From Muraenolepis orangiensis (taxonomy: Eukaryota; Chordata; Actinopteri; Gadiformes; Muraenolepididae), in contig CM051005.1 of assembly GCA_027704905.1 (NCBI GenBank), positions 28,409,814 to 28,473,813 of the forward strand: a stretch of DNA of 64,000 bases, in the 5' to 3' direction. The translations under genes were made by a program, and so were the position numbers. A model generated the notes under the pieces. It made no database searches. It was not told the origin of the DNA and was given only the letters and a program-made list of their open reading frames with translations. This document shows positions 1 to 16,402 of this stretch, piece by piece (the stretch's first letter is position 1; each line of letters starts with the position of its first letter).

Positions 1-105
1 GATCGAGGAGTGCAGAGGTACGGCCGCGTGACGCGGTGTTCCGCCTGGCGGGTGGTTTGTGAATGTACGATGTATTTCATGTGTCACATCCGCGGTTCGT
101 TCCAG

Positions 106-5308
<5,203 letters not shown>

Positions 5309-5412
5309 TCTGACCTCCTATAGGGAACATACTCCTACGCTATCGCAAAGAATCACTTGCCAAAATGACCACCAGATCTACACGTTGGCCAATTATTCAT
5401 GACTGTGTATAG

Positions 5413-5418
5413 AATAAA
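5413..5418 (+). terminator. hectd3: HECTD3 polyadenylation signal
   Basis: AATAAA lies 105 bp after the HECTD3 stop codon, followed by a GT-rich stretch (TGTGTTGTGTTTTGG). This is a canonical signal at a plausible distance for a short 3' UTR. Confidence 0.8.
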
Positions 5419-5829
5419 GGTTTGGCTTCAACTGTGTTGTGTTTTGGTTATGACTCATAGAAAGAAGGAACACACGTTGTCTCTCACTCTTCTGAGCTGG
5501 CATCTAATGAATCTATAATTAATATAATTAATCAAGGCCAGAGCACCCATACTGAATATTCTAGTGCCTTGAAATAAATATTCAGATCCATATTGTTGAC
5601 GGCTGCCGATTAGTGTAGGGTTATGAACAGGGCAATGACTGAAGGGACCTCGAGATGTAAGGGATGTTATTATGGGATGGACTTTGATATGAAGATTATA
5701 TGAAGGGTGAGCGGAGTAAAGCAAACTTGAACTCTGCTTGGGAGGACATCAGAATCAGAAGGCCTTGAGTGTCCCTGTACCGGCCCAACGACATCTGGCA
5801 ATCCTCAAGACACTTAACAATTAACAATT
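5419..5829. other. Intergenic sequence downstream of HECTD3
   Basis: I see no gene here. It is unique-looking, AT-rich sequence between the HECTD3 poly(A) site and the LINE that follows. Confidence 0.5.
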
Positions 5830-7182
5830 AGTTTGTTTAGTTAAGCCCTTGGCTCCTCCAGGGAGCATAGGCCATTGACGAATGTCTTCCATCTCACTCG
5901 GTTGGGGGCAAGTTTTTCAAGGTCTCCCCAGTTTTGCCCTCTAAGACATCTCTGCCTGGACGTCCCTCCTCCAGCTGTTCTTGGGGCGACCTTCTTCTCT
6001 TCCCTTGTGGGTTCCACTATAGGGCTTTTCGGGTGATGTTGTTTGCTGATTTCCTTGAGAGTCCAGCTCCACTTTCTTTTTAGGATCTGTAGGTCAATGG
6101 ATCCTGTCCAGTTCTCTCCCACAGGTCCTGACTTTGTCCCTCCACCAGATGTTCAGGATCCTCCTAAGGCAGTTGTTGATGACTGTTTGCAGTCTGGTTG
6201 TTGTTTGTGTTGTTGTTGGCCATGTGTCTGACCCATACAGCATCACCTGTTTCACATTGGAGTTGAAGATGCGTAGTTTGGTGTTAGTTGTGATGGTTTT
6301 GGAGCTCCAGATCTTCCTGAGGATGTTAAACATCTTTATAGCTCTTCATGTCGGCGTCTGTCCCTCCTGTGGTCTCCATCACACTTCCTAGGTATGTGAA
6401 TGCCTCCACTTCCTCTAGGGGGCGCCGTGTGAGGAGGGGGTTGCTGCTCCTTGAATGGATCTTCATCGCCTGTGTCTTGGTTGTGTTTGGTGTAAGTCTC
6501 AATTGTTCTGCCGTGAGTCTGTCTGTCTTCTCCTGCATTTGCATATGTGTGTGAGAGAGAAGGGCAATGTCATCCGCAAAGTCCAGGTCGTCTAATTGCT
6601 CCCACATTGTCCACTGGATCCCATTTCTCTCCCCTCTGGTTGTTTCCTTCATGATCCAGTCGACTGCAAGGAGGAAAGGGAATGGTGAAAGTAGACGACC
6701 CTGCTTGACCCCCGTATAGACATCCAAGCTCTTTGATAACTGGCCTGCATGCATGATCTTGCATGTGGTTCCGTCATATGAGTTTTTGATGATGTTTATT
6801 AGTTTGATGGGGATTCCGTAGTGTTCCATTAGGCTCCATAGGGTTGTTCTGTCTAAGCTGTCAAATGCTTTTTCAAGTGGATGAAGTTGATGTAGAGGGA
6901 TGTGTTCCATTCTATTGACTGTTCAATTATGATGCGAAGTGTTGCTATTTGATCCGTACACGAGCGGCCTCTCCTGAACCCGGCCTGCTGGTCCCTGAGC
7001 CTCTTGGAGGCTCCTGGAGGCGGTTGAGGATGATCCGGTTGAGAACTTAGAGTAGGGTGATCCCTCTGTAGTTCTTACACTGTCGTAGGTCACCTTTCTT
7101 TGGGAGTTTCACAATGTGTCCCTCTGCCCATTCTCTAGGTGTCTTTTCCTCTTCCCAAATCCTGCCAAACAAGTCGTAGAGC

Positions 7183-7545
7183 ATTCAGATTCAGATTCAG
7201 ATTCAGAAAACTTTATTAATCCCGAGGGAAATTAAGGTGCAACAGTTGACACAGGGGGAATAAATGCACACACACAAGAATACTAATACCTAAGCTAAAA
7301 AACAAAACAACAAGTAACTAAAATAAAACTATTATAAACAAAAATAGTTAAAATAATTCTATCTAAATGTCTAAATGTATTGATAAATGAAGATAATTTA
7401 CAGTATTATAACAGTAATACGTAGGTATATACAATACACAACAATACGTATAGTGCAAATTGGCAGTAATAAATAGTAGTAGTAGTAGTAATAAAGTAGT
7501 AGTAGTAGTGTAGTAGTAGTAGTAGTAGTAGTAATAAAAAAGCAT
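7183..7545. repeat. Teleost dispersed repeat inserted in the LINE (copy 1)
   Basis: Starts with (ATTCAG)n and AAAACTTTATTAATCCCGAG, then GGAAATTAAGGTGCAACAG. The same sequence recurs at 39560-39855, including the shared block AATACACAACAATACGTATA. It ends in a TAG/TAA trinucleotide run (about 7465-7540). The family is not named with confidence. Confidence 0.8.
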
Positions 7546-8097
7546 GTCTGTTGATGTATTTGCATCTGCTTTAAGGGCTTCTGATGGAATATTATCAGGA
7601 CCAGCAGCCTTGCCACTCTTCTGTTGCTTGATTGCAGTCTTTATTTCAACTTTTGTTGGTCTCTCACACCTGATATTTAGTGGAAACCCAGCTTTGGGTA
7701 TATTTAGAACATCTTAAAAGCATTCTACCCATCTTTCTAGCTGTTCTTCCACAGTTGAGAGCATTATGCCATTCTTGTCTAGAATTGGTTTATTTTGTGT
7801 GTATTTTCCCGTCAGTTTCTTTGTGATGGCATACAACATGTTCCTCTGTGCAGCTGCCTTGTCTGCCTCCAGGGCTAGCCTCCAGGGCCAGCCTCCAGGG
7901 CTAGCCTCCAGGGCTAGCCTCTCTACCGGTTGTCTCTTGTCCTTCCTTATGCTCTTTCTACTGCTTTATGGCAACTGTTGTATTCATGTTGTGCCAATGC
8001 CTTCACTGCTCTTGTTCTTGAGTTGTTTTTTCCTTGAGCCCTCTCCTCTGTTCAATTTTGTTCAGGGTTTCTGGTGTTATCCACTCCTTGTGCTTCC

Positions 8098-8439
8098 GGG
8101 TCCTTCTACCTATGACCTCCTCACAAGCGGGTCCTTCTACCTGTGACCTCCTCACAAGCGGGTCCTTCTACCTGTGACCTCCTCACAAGCGGGTCCTTCT
8201 ACCTGTGACCTCCTCACAAGCGGGTCCTTCTACCTATGACCTCCTCACAAGCGGGTCCTTCTACCTGTGACCTCCTCACAAGCGGGTCCTTCTACCTATG
8301 ACCTCCTCACAAGCGGGTCCTTCTACCTATGACCTCCTCACAAGCGGGTCCTTCTACCTATGACCTCCTCACAAGCGGGTCCTTCTACCTATGACCTCCT
8401 CACAAGCGGGTCCTTCTACCTATGACCTCCTCACAAGCT
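8098..8439 (+). repeat. 31-bp minisatellite, 11 copies
   Basis: Unit GGGTCCTTCTACCTRTGACC plus TCCTCACAAGC, repeated 11 times with only an A/G variation. It lies between the endonuclease and RT parts of the LINE and appears to be an expansion of LINE sequence. Confidence 0.97.
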
Positions 8440-9005
8440 GAACTCCAAACAGCTTTGAGATGTTCCCACTCCTCCTCAGTTTGGCTTCCTTCTATCCTCT
8501 TTAGTTGTTTTTTTCTTGCTAACGTGTCCTTGAACTTATTCATAGTTGGTGCAATAGTAAGTTATTCAATGTTGTATTTAACTCTATGACTTTTGGACAG
8601 GTGATTTCTCTTCAGCCTTAGTTTAAAGTTCCCTACCAGCAGATGGTGGTCAGATGCTGCATCTGCTCCTCTTCTGGTTCTGACATCTTCCATGGACCTT
8701 CTGAACCTCCTACAGATACAGATGTGATCCATTAGGTTATCTGTAACATGGTCTGGTGACACCCATGTTGTTTTATGTATGGTTGTGTGAGGGAATACAC
8801 TTCCTCCAATGACCAGCTTGTTGTTGACACAGGTCTCAACAAACATCTCTCCATTCCCATTCCTTTTCTCCACTCCATGTTTCCCCATCACTTCCTCGTA
8901 GTCCTCATTCCGTCCTCCAATCTTGGCGTTGAAGTCACCCATGAGGATAATGAGGTCTCTGGCTCCTACCCTACCAAGTAGGTGTGTCAACTTCCCAGCT
9001 TCCAG

Positions 9006-9584
9006 GGGGTTGGACTGGGAAGCGTCATGATCCCCAGTCTTTGAGGCTTTCTTAACTTATTAACAATACAAAAAAATGATGTAAAAACAAATGTCTAATA
9101 AACATAATAAACGGATAGAAAATTGCCATAACTATTGAATATATACATTAAGTCCATGAAGCGTTCCAAGAGCAGCAGGATTGTATATACAGAAGACAGA
9201 TAATGAACTAGAACAGTATAGCAACATAACCCAAGGTTCAGGCTGATTAGAAGTTAGATTACAGACGCTTATGAGGGTGGGATTATAACATAGCAGATTA
9301 GACTAAGTCATTCCATATGTGGATTATGTATGGAAGACCGTTTCTGCCACTTGAACTAATATGAAAGTCTCAGAAAAACTCTTATGACTTAGTATCTCAT
9401 AATTGTTACTTAACTATCTCATTATTATGACTTACTTTCTCATTATTATGTCTTTGTATCTTCTAATTATGACTTAACTATCTCATAATTATGACTTAAT
9501 ATCTCATAATTATGAGATATTAAGTCCCCCCCCCCTCTTGAGGAACGGACCTCTCCCCCTCTTAAATCAGTCTATAGTTCAATG
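9006..9584. other. AT-rich intergenic sequence with a perfect 32-bp palindrome
   Basis: No gene is seen. The segment 9380-9525 consists of degenerate ATGACTTAATATCTCATAATT motifs and ends in a perfect palindrome, 9494-9525 (ACTTAATATCTCATAA followed at once by its complement). Confidence 0.7.
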
Positions 9585-10080
9585 TCTATAGTTCTGTTAG
9601 TTGTTCATTAGGGTTTGTTGAGTGGTTTGTATTGGCCTATATACGGTCTATAGTTCTGTTAGTTGTTCATTAGGGTTTGTTGAGTGGTTTGTATTGGCCT
9701 ATATACGGTCTATAGTTCTGTTAGTTGTTCATTAGGGTTTGTTGAGTGGTTTGTATTGGCCTATATACGGTCTATAGTTCTGTTAGTTGTTCATTAGGGT
9801 TTGTTGAGTGGTTTGTATTGGCCTATATACGGTCTATAGTTCTGTTAGTTGTTCATTAGGGTTTGTTGAGTGGTTTGTATTGGCCTATATACGGTCTATA
9901 GTTCTGTTAGTTGTTCATTAGGGTTTGTTGAGTGGTTTGTATTGGCCTATATACGGTCTATAGTTCTGTTAGTTGTTCATTAGGGTTTGTTGAGTGGTTT
10001 GTATTGGCCTATATACGGTCTATAGTTCTGTTTGTTGTTCATTAGGGTTTGTTGAGTGGTTTGTATTGGCCTATATACTG
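9585..10080 (+). repeat. 62-bp minisatellite, 8 copies
   Basis: Unit starts TCTATAGTTCTGTTAGTTGT and ends TTGGCCTATATACGG. Eight nearly identical units, the last with single changes (TTTGTTG, ATACTG). It lies about 500 bp upstream of the RPS8 promoter. Confidence 0.97.
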
Positions 10081-10662
10081 TCTATAGTTCCAGGCGGTTG
10101 GAGGGCTCCTGGGCGTTCAGCTCAGACTGAACTGGACATGTGACCCTGAGGACAGAGCAGACCACAGAGTAGACCACAGAGCAGCTCCTTTAACCAGGGT
10201 CCCCAGGGTCATGGACATCCTGGAAAAGTCATACGTCATAAGTACCAATTTCCAAAGTCTACTCATTGAAAGTTTTGGAAAAGTCATGATATTAGATGTT
10301 GTTGTATGTAGGGGTAATAATGAAGTAATGTTATTGTCTTCCATGGATACATGCTCATGTCAATTCATGCAGTGTGAAACAGTTTCCACTTAAATGGACA
10401 TTAGAAAAGGAACAAAGGTTGTGGTTTAATGTTCATTCAATAAGTAGTACCTGTGGAGTAACCGATGCAATTGTGTGACCCTGTAGGTTGTGAAAGGTCA
10501 TGGAAATAATTAAACAAATAATTATGAGTGACTATTAAATAGTATGAATGAAGAATCGCAGCTGAATGGAACGTGACGGTGTTCCATGTGTGTGTGCGGG
10601 GCTTTGGGTGGCGCTATGGACGAGGTCTACACGGGAGGAGAAAAAAAGGAAATCTCGTCATC

Positions 10663-10717
10663 TCTCGCGAGAAGATAAGACTTAAACTTCCCCATGAGCC
10701 CTTGCGGGTTCTCTTTC
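10663..10717 (+). promoter_or_regulatory. rps8: RPS8 core promoter: TCTCGCGAGA element and 5'TOP start
   Basis: TCTCGCGAGA, the palindromic element bound by BANP at many housekeeping promoters, is at 10663-10672. About 40 bp downstream, CTCTTTC at 10711-10717 fits a 5' terminal oligopyrimidine (TOP) start, as expected for ribosomal protein mRNAs. No TATA box is seen. The ATG follows at 10734. Confidence 0.7.
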
Positions 10718-10733
10718 TAGCCGGCGCCTGAGA

Positions 10734-13210
10734 ATGGGTACGTGTTTTCATGCTGGGGTCGGAGGGAGAATCCTAGTCCATCAGCTTCTATACTGCACCA
10801 ATATGACTTTAACGGTTTGGAATATACTCGCTAAATAGTATCTGAACATGTATCCTGTCGAACGGTTATTCGTAATTTGGTATTTTGTGTTATAACGAGA
10901 TGTCTGGAAACTGATGGCTACCTTGTACCAAGATGGCTACTAGCATGGGCCGTTTAGCAACTGCTATGGAGCGATTGGTTTTAAACCTGATCGATATGAA
11001 CGATATAAGCTGACGTGTCTGTAGTCTGTTCTCTGAGCTCCTCTTGGTGGTTATTTGTTACCTTTAGTGGTGACCTGGTCCGCTGGAGTAATGCTGTGTT
11101 GATGCTAACTAGCAGCCGCTAGCATCCACTAGCCCATCGAGAGGGGTCAGATCCACATGTTAACTAAATAACTACCAATAGTTCTCATTTATTTCCACAT
11201 TACGCTGGACTGTAAGAGTTAGCAGTCAGTGAACCGTCACCATGTGTCTCCAGGTGGTCTGTGTCCATGTTGTCTTGAGTAACGTGATGATCCAGTGGGA
11301 ATCCGAGATCACAATGCGGATACATACTGTAACTGATTACTCAAACCTTATTCTTTATTGTTAACTACCAATGTTAACTACTCCACTAACTACGGTCATT
11401 GTTCTCTGTTCTCCACCAGGTATCTCGAGGGATAACTGGCATAAACGCCGCAAGACCGGCGGTAAACGCAAGCCCTACCACAAGAAGAGGAAGTATGAGC
11501 TCGGCCGTCCTCCGGCGAACACCAAGGTACAGGGCTGGGGTTGGGATTAACACCAAGGTACAGGGCTGGGGTTGGGATTAACACCAAGGTACAGGGCTGG
11601 GGTTGGGATTAACACCAAGGTACAGGGCTGGGGTTGAGATTAACACCAAGGTACAGGGCTGGGGTTGGGATTAACACCAAGGTACAGGGCTGGGGTTGAG
11701 ATTAACACCAAGGTACAGGGCTGGGGTTGGGATTAACACCAAGGTACAGGGCTGGGGTTGAGATGAACACCAAGGTACAGGGCTGGGGTTGAGATTAACA
11801 CCAAGGTACAGGGCTGGGGTTGGGATTAACACCAAGGTACAGGGCTGGGGTTGAGATGGCGTGGCTGATGAGAACCTGACCTTAGGTGGGCATTTGTTTG
11901 GCCGTTTTGGTTCAAATCGTGCCCACCGATGCTAGGCCTTGTCATAGTTACTCTGACACGCTGCAGTATGTTTTGAGGATGTCTGTTTTTGCTCATTACA
12001 CAAATGACTTAATGAATTGGACTTGTGTTTGTTTGAACAGATCGGACCTCGTCGTATCCACACAGTGAGGGTCCGTGGTGGGAACAAGAAATACAGGGCT
12101 CTGAGGCTGGACGTTGGAAACTTTGCTTGGGGCTCAGAGTGTAAGATTAGTTTTATGCCATTGATATAACATGGTTGGCTGCACTCGCATCTTTGATGGT
12201 AAATTCAAGCAACTCAAACTTGATGAATTCTGCACATTTGCTGTAATATTCCAGCCTTTATGGCACTTCTTTCCATGAAGATAACTTTGTCCAGTTCTGC
12301 TACTGAATGCAAGTGAAGATAATGTGACTCTGAGAAAGACCTGTGCTAAAAATGTCTCCAACAATTCAAAGTACATCCGGTTAAACATGGTTGTGATGCC
12401 TGTTTTCAGGCTGCACGCGCAAGACCAGGATTATTGATGTTGTCTACAACGCCTCCAACAACGAGCTGGTGAGAACCAAGACCCTGGTGAAGAACTGCAT
12501 TGTCCTCATCGACAGTGTTCCCTTCAGGCAGTGGTATGAGGCTCACTATGCCACTCCCATGGGACGCAAGAAGGGCGCTAAGCTGGTAAGAATCATCTTA
12601 AAGTAAATTCAGTTTTGTGTTGTGGTTTGAGCCCACATCCAAGTGGCCTTCCAGTGAGGATACCATGTCCAGTTCTGCTACTGAATGAGTGTGAAGATAT
12701 TTGTGACTCTGAGGAAGGCCCTGTAGGACATGTTCTAGTGTGGTAGAACATGGTTACATGTTCTAGTGTGGTGGAACATGCTAGAAGTGGTTGTGGATCT
12801 TTGCAGTATCTCACTTTATTATGAATATCTTTTAGACTGCAGAAGAAGAAGAGATTCTGAACAAGAAGAGGTCAAAAAAGATTCAGAAGAAGATTGATGA
12901 GCGCCGAAAGACCTGCAAAGTCAGTGCCATCTTGGAGGAACAGTTCCAGCAGGGAAAAGTTCTTGGTAAGTCAAAGATAAAGTTCTATAAAGCCGTTGTG
13001 CTTTGTATTTCATTGCGGTTTTGTATTGCTAATTAGTGCTTATCTTTAATTACTGAGAGCGTAAAGTGCATTTTTCAAGCGTTTCCCCGTCTCTCCCCAG
13101 CTTGCATCGCCTCTAGGCCCGGTCAGTGTGGCAGGGCGGACGGCTACGTGCTGGAGGGCAAGGAGCTGGAGTTCTACCTGAGGAAGATTAAGGCCAAGAA
13201 AGGCAAATAG
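10734..13210 (+). CDS. rps8: RPS8, 40S ribosomal protein S8 (eS8), complete
   Basis: Structural protein of the small ribosomal subunit. Six coding exons: 10734-10737 (ATGG only), 11420-11526, 12041-12140, 12410-12585, 12836-12965, 13101-13210 (TAG at 13208). They sum to 627 bp, 208 aa plus stop, exactly the vertebrate RPS8 length. The protein starts MGISRDNWHKRRKTGGKRKP and ends FYLRKIKAKKGK, with no frameshift. Introns 1-4 each hold a C/D-box snoRNA-like element, matching the human host gene, which carries SNORD55, 46, 38A and 38B. Intron 2 opens with an 11-copy minisatellite that repeats the exon 2 donor. An AATAAA lies at 13234. Two chimeric pseudo-copies lie downstream at 22.8 and 32.2 kb. 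Confidence 0.98.
11275..11344 (+). ncRNA. C/D-box snoRNA in RPS8 intron 1 (SNORD55 position)
   Basis: An 8-bp terminal stem TTGAGTAA/TTACTCAA encloses a C box GTGATGA (11284-11290) and a D box CTGA (11333-11336). An internal stretch CAGTGGGAATC could pair with GATTCCCACTG of 28S rRNA. Human RPS8 carries SNORD55, 46, 38A and 38B in that order, so position suggests SNORD55. I cannot confirm the identity from sequence memory. It is copied exactly at 32985-33054. Confidence 0.75.
11518..11850 (+). repeat. 31-bp minisatellite repeating the RPS8 exon 2 5' splice site, 11 donors
   Basis: Each unit carries AACACCAAG|GTACAG, the last 9 bases of exon 2 and the start of intron 2, then GGCTGGGGTTGRGATT. 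GT donors lie at 11527, 11558, 11589, 11620, 11651, 11682, 11713, 11744, 11775, 11806 and 11837, a strict 31-bp period. Reading from exon 2 into the array meets TAA within the first unit, so only the first donor gives RPS8. Confidence 0.97.
11859..11961 (+). ncRNA. SNORD46: C/D-box snoRNA in RPS8 intron 2, probable SNORD46
   Basis: A terminal stem GCGTG/CACGC encloses a C box CTGATGA (11865-11871) and a D box CTGA (11952-11955), about 103 nt overall. An internal CTGA lies near 11876. Length and position within RPS8 suit SNORD46, the second snoRNA of human RPS8. A base-perfect copy is at 33445-33547 and a decayed one near 24545-24665. Confidence 0.75.
12269..12338 (+). ncRNA. SNORD38A: SNORD38A-type C/D snoRNA in RPS8 intron 3
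   Basis: Stem CTTTC/GAAAG, C box ATGAAGA, D' box CTGA (12303-12306), C' box GTGAAGA (12313-12319), D box CTGA (12330-12333). The guide GTCCAGTTCTGCTA just before D' is the U38 antisense element, complementary to TAGCAGAACTGG of 28S rRNA. U38 snoRNAs direct 2'-O-methylation of an A there. Confidence 0.92.
12645..12720 (+). ncRNA. SNORD38B: SNORD38B-type C/D snoRNA in RPS8 intron 4
   Basis: Perfect 8-bp stem GGCCTTCC/GGAAGGCC, C box GTGAGGA (12654), guide GTCCAGTTCTGCTA before the D' CTGA, C' GTGAAGA, D box CTGA (12709-12712). It has the same guide as the intron 3 snoRNA, matching the paired 38A/38B arrangement of vertebrate RPS8. Confidence 0.92.
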
Positions 13211-13233
13211 ATGTTCAGCCGTTTGATAACTCC

Positions 13234-13239
13234 AATAAA
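13234..13239 (+). terminator. rps8: RPS8 polyadenylation signal
   Basis: AATAAA 24 bp after the stop codon, the very short 3' UTR normal for ribosomal protein genes. Confidence 0.88.
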
Positions 13240-13310
13240 TTCCAAGCGTCCCACAACCGTGTTCTGTCTTCACTTTCCTGGTAGTTCTGAATAGAAAAGA
13301 TAAGGTTTGT

Positions 13311-13890
13311 TGTTACTGATGTCCGGTACGCTGATGACTCAATGACTAGGACAAAGGAGGCTAAGTTCTGTTCAGGGTCGAGCCATAGACTTTATCACCC
13401 TGTGGTGTCACCGTCTAGCATCAAGTTATAGAGGAGCTTCAATCCAAAATCCACCGTAAAGTTGCAACCTTCCAATAAAGTAATTTAATTGAATGTTATG
13501 GTTCCATGTGTTGAGCTTCAAACCCATCAACATGTGACCATGGACAACATAACACAACATGGAAGTTACAACTCATACCATCCTTAGTCTGAATTTATAG
13601 AGCTGGATTTAGAATGCCCAGTTTCATAAATGGTTCTGTATGGAATGGAACCTTCAATATAAGATTAGTATGAAAGGCTTACTCCCATTCCCTCCCAGTA
13701 TTACTTTTCTGAAACGACTAAATACTGTACTGCACAAAGTGGATGTGTTTAATTGTGCAAAAATAATTAAAAAGGTATTTTTAAGAGCCAGTAGTGCAGT
13801 GGCTGTAATGAGTGTAGAAAGAAATAGTTGGGCCAGTAAATAAATGTGGGGTCTCCATGGCCCTTAGAGAAGTCCCTCATACACGCCGTG
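13311..13890. repeat. RPS8 3' flank, duplicated at 28155-28660
   Basis: From ATGACTAGGACAAAGGAGGC on, this flank is present again at 28155-28660 with small changes, for example the blocks TAGACTTTATCACCCTGTGG and GACCATGGACAACATAACAC. It holds no gene. The match marks the far edge of the RPS8 segmental duplication. Confidence 0.85.
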
Positions 13891-14169
13891 AGGCAGGGGC
13901 TTTCACCCGGGCAGCCGCAGCATTATGGTTGTAACTAAGATTGTATAAATATAACTAATCCTTAACATTAAATAACTGTCAGTGCATTTGATTATTATTT
14001 ATTGAAATGTACAAATATTGTATGTACATTAACATAAAGCAGGCACATTGCTCTGTTCTAAATACATCAGTAAATATTTGGCTGCATGAACACATAGCCT
14101 GTAAACACACTGAATACATTGCTACACATAGAAAGTAGTATATGTAATTAGCTCAAAATAACAATAAGG

Positions 14170-15982
14170 GTTGTCTCAGTTCACAACTATACTGGTCAAG
14201 TTCTGGGTGAAGTTGAGGTGCTGCTGCTTGGCCTTGAACACGCCAAGTAGATCCCTAGGACACCATAACACACCGTGCTCATCTTGATCATCTTCTGAAA
14301 ATAACAAGCACAAATCAAAATGCAAGCACAATCATTCAATTTCACACATATTACACTGTGCTTATTCATGGTTGAAATACATTTTATATTTTTAATTAAT
14401 GTTTTCTGGCCGGATGCCTGACACCGTTTTCCCGTGGTCAGTCCGTCGATGTCTGGCTTCAGGTCCAGGTGCTGTAGCGATCCGTAGAACAGCGTGGAGG
14501 TTGTCATCGGTGAAGCGTGATCTGTGCTTGGTCTTGTTTAGATTCATTATTGAAAACATCTGTTCGCACAGGTAGGTGCTCCCAAACATGGGCACAACAC
14601 GGGCAGCAGGAAGTCGGAGCTGTGGCATCAAAGCGGGGGGAGGAGACTAAGATTCCTCGATTGCAGCATCCTGGAACTTTGCTCTCAGGCCTATTTGCTC
14701 TATTAACTCTGAAGGAGATGGGGCGCACTGTCGACGTCGGCGTTGAAAGGATTGGTAAAGATGGAAAAGCCTGAGTGCTGTGTTCTAAAGTCAGAGAAGC
14801 GCCGATCAAATTCATTCATTAACCGGTTCACTTTGGTAACTAACCGAGCGCATGAAAAAGCAACACAAACGGAGGCTGAGATGCTCTGACAGACAGGAAA
14901 GTGGGCAAGATTGTCCTGTTCCAGTCAGTTGGGACTTCCATAGCTGCAGTTTACGCTGGAAAGCTGTGATCATGTCAGACATCTGCGTGATGACTTGTTT
15001 GCGTCCCTGCAGCCTCTGATTCAGTTGTGCGAGATGCCCGTTATGTCACACAACATACCAACATCACACAGCCAGGTTGGATCTGAGAGTTCAGGCAAGG
15101 GGTTTCCTTTACTTTGCATGAAAAGAGCAATTTCTTCCCTAAGCTCACCTCCTTCAAACAGCTGGAACTGGCGGTGATTCCGGCCGCGCGCCCGAATGAA
15201 GTTCACTGTTTTCATGACCGTGGTCATTATATCATTCAGTTCCAGAACCTTTCCACACAGAGCTTCTTGGTGAATAATGCAATGATAAGTTATCCGAGGT
15301 GTGTGGCAGTTACTTCCTTGCATTTTCTCCTTCACTAGTCCAACCAAGCCTCTTTTTCCCCCACACGTCGCAGGTGCGCCATTGGTAGTTAACCCCGCCA
15401 ACTTTTCCCAGGGTAATTTAGTTTTACTCAGACTTCTCAACTGCATCAAACATGTCCCTCCCCGTCGTCGTTCCATGCATTGCAGCTCCATCCAATAGCT
15501 CCTCACTGAGGGAAGTCTGCCTTCACGCCTCTTATGAACATGGATAGATGTATCCGTGTTGTCTGTACTTTCATTAACAGCTAATGAGAAAGCCAGGTAA
15601 CTGCGTGTCTCTTCGAGCAGCTGTGTGGTCAGATTGCCTGCTAGTTCCTTAACTCTGTCTGCGATGGTGTTTCTTGACAAACTGACATTGCTAAAAGTCA
15701 GCATCTGGTCGGGGCTTACCTGCTCACTACCTTCAGCACCGCTCCATCCACTCTCCCTCTGAGGAACACTTGGGCCATTTCTTCAGCTCCAATAAAGCTG
15801 GCTTTCACTGCTGCATCATTTTTGGCGTTAGCTTTTGTAAACATATTCTGCTGTGCAGAATATGAATGCAGTTTGCCTTTTAATGCTTGGGCCATTTTTT
15901 GTTTTTCTTGGAGGCTAAATTTTGCATACTTAGCTCCGTGTTTCGTGTCAAAATGCCGACGTAAATTGTATTCCTTCATCAC
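14170..15982 (-). mobile_element. hAT transposon with broken transposase, minus strand
   Basis: Minus-strand fragments in order: a BED-finger-like start at 15982-15716 (YNLRRHFDTKHGAKYAKF), a catalytic-core fragment at 15704-15021 (SLAVNESTDNTDTS, GLVGLVKEKM, CDVGMLCDIT), and the C-terminal dimerisation motif at 14631-14392 (GSTYLCEQMFSIMNLNKTKH). These match the GTF2IRD2/ZBED-like class of hAT transposases. Frameshifts between the parts make it inactive. Confidence 0.85.
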
Positions 15983-16254
15983 CGAAACTGCCTCATGACA
16001 CAGCGCGACATACAGCGTGCGCTGACAACAACCTGGCCCTCAACACCAAGAAGACCAAGAAGCTCATCGTCGACTTCAGGAAGACCAGAGCTGGCGCACA
16101 CGCCCTCATCCTCATCAACGGAGCGGAGGTCGAGCGTGTCTCCAGCTTCAAATTCCTGGGGGTCCACATCTCCGAGGACCTCCCCTGGTCCCTCAACACG
16201 GCCTCACCAGCGTCTCTTCTTCCTGAGGAGACTGAGGAAAGCCCACCTGTCACC

Positions 16255-16369
16255 TCACATTCTGGTGAACCTTTACCGGTGTGCTATTGAAAGCATCCTC
16301 ACCAACTGCATGATGCAGTTGGTGAGGATGCTTTCAATAGCACACCGGTAAAGGTTCACCAGAATGTGA
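16255..16369. repeat. Perfect 56-bp inverted repeat with 3-nt loop
   Basis: The left arm 16255-16310 (starting TCACATTCTGGTGAACC) is followed by TGA and its exact reverse complement, 16314-16369. It lies inside LINE coding sequence. Confidence 0.97.
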
Positions 16370-16402
16370 CCACACTGTGATGCAGTCTGCATCACAGTGT
16401 GG
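16370..16402. repeat. Perfect 16-bp inverted repeat with 1-nt loop
   Basis: CCACACTGTGATGCAG, T, then its exact complement. It begins at the base after the 56-bp hairpin ends. Confidence 0.97.

Larger units (their letters stand above)
5830..9005 (-). mobile_element. Degenerate LINE (CFDP2-like endonuclease plus reverse transcriptase), minus strand
   Basis: A broken non-LTR retrotransposon read on the minus strand. At 8990-8562 there is an endonuclease fragment with ILMGDFNAKIGG and later SDHHLLVGNFKL, the type found in craniofacial-development-protein-2-like and RTE-related elements. At 6910-6326 there is a reverse-transcriptase fragment containing EKAFDSLDR, GVKQGRLLSPFPFLLAVDW and LDFADDIALLSH, with the catalytic FADD intact. 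The C-terminal part continues to about 5841. Frameshifts and a foreign repeat at 7183-7545 break it. Clade assignment is uncertain. Confidence 0.85.

Noticed and set aside
1..105. Another HECTD3 exon at the left edge
   Set aside because: An open stretch (DAVFRLAGG) might be the end of an upstream exon, but I could not place it in HECTD3 or choose a donor.
8098..10080. CRISPR-like arrays
   Set aside because: Units are head to tail without unique spacers, in a vertebrate genome.
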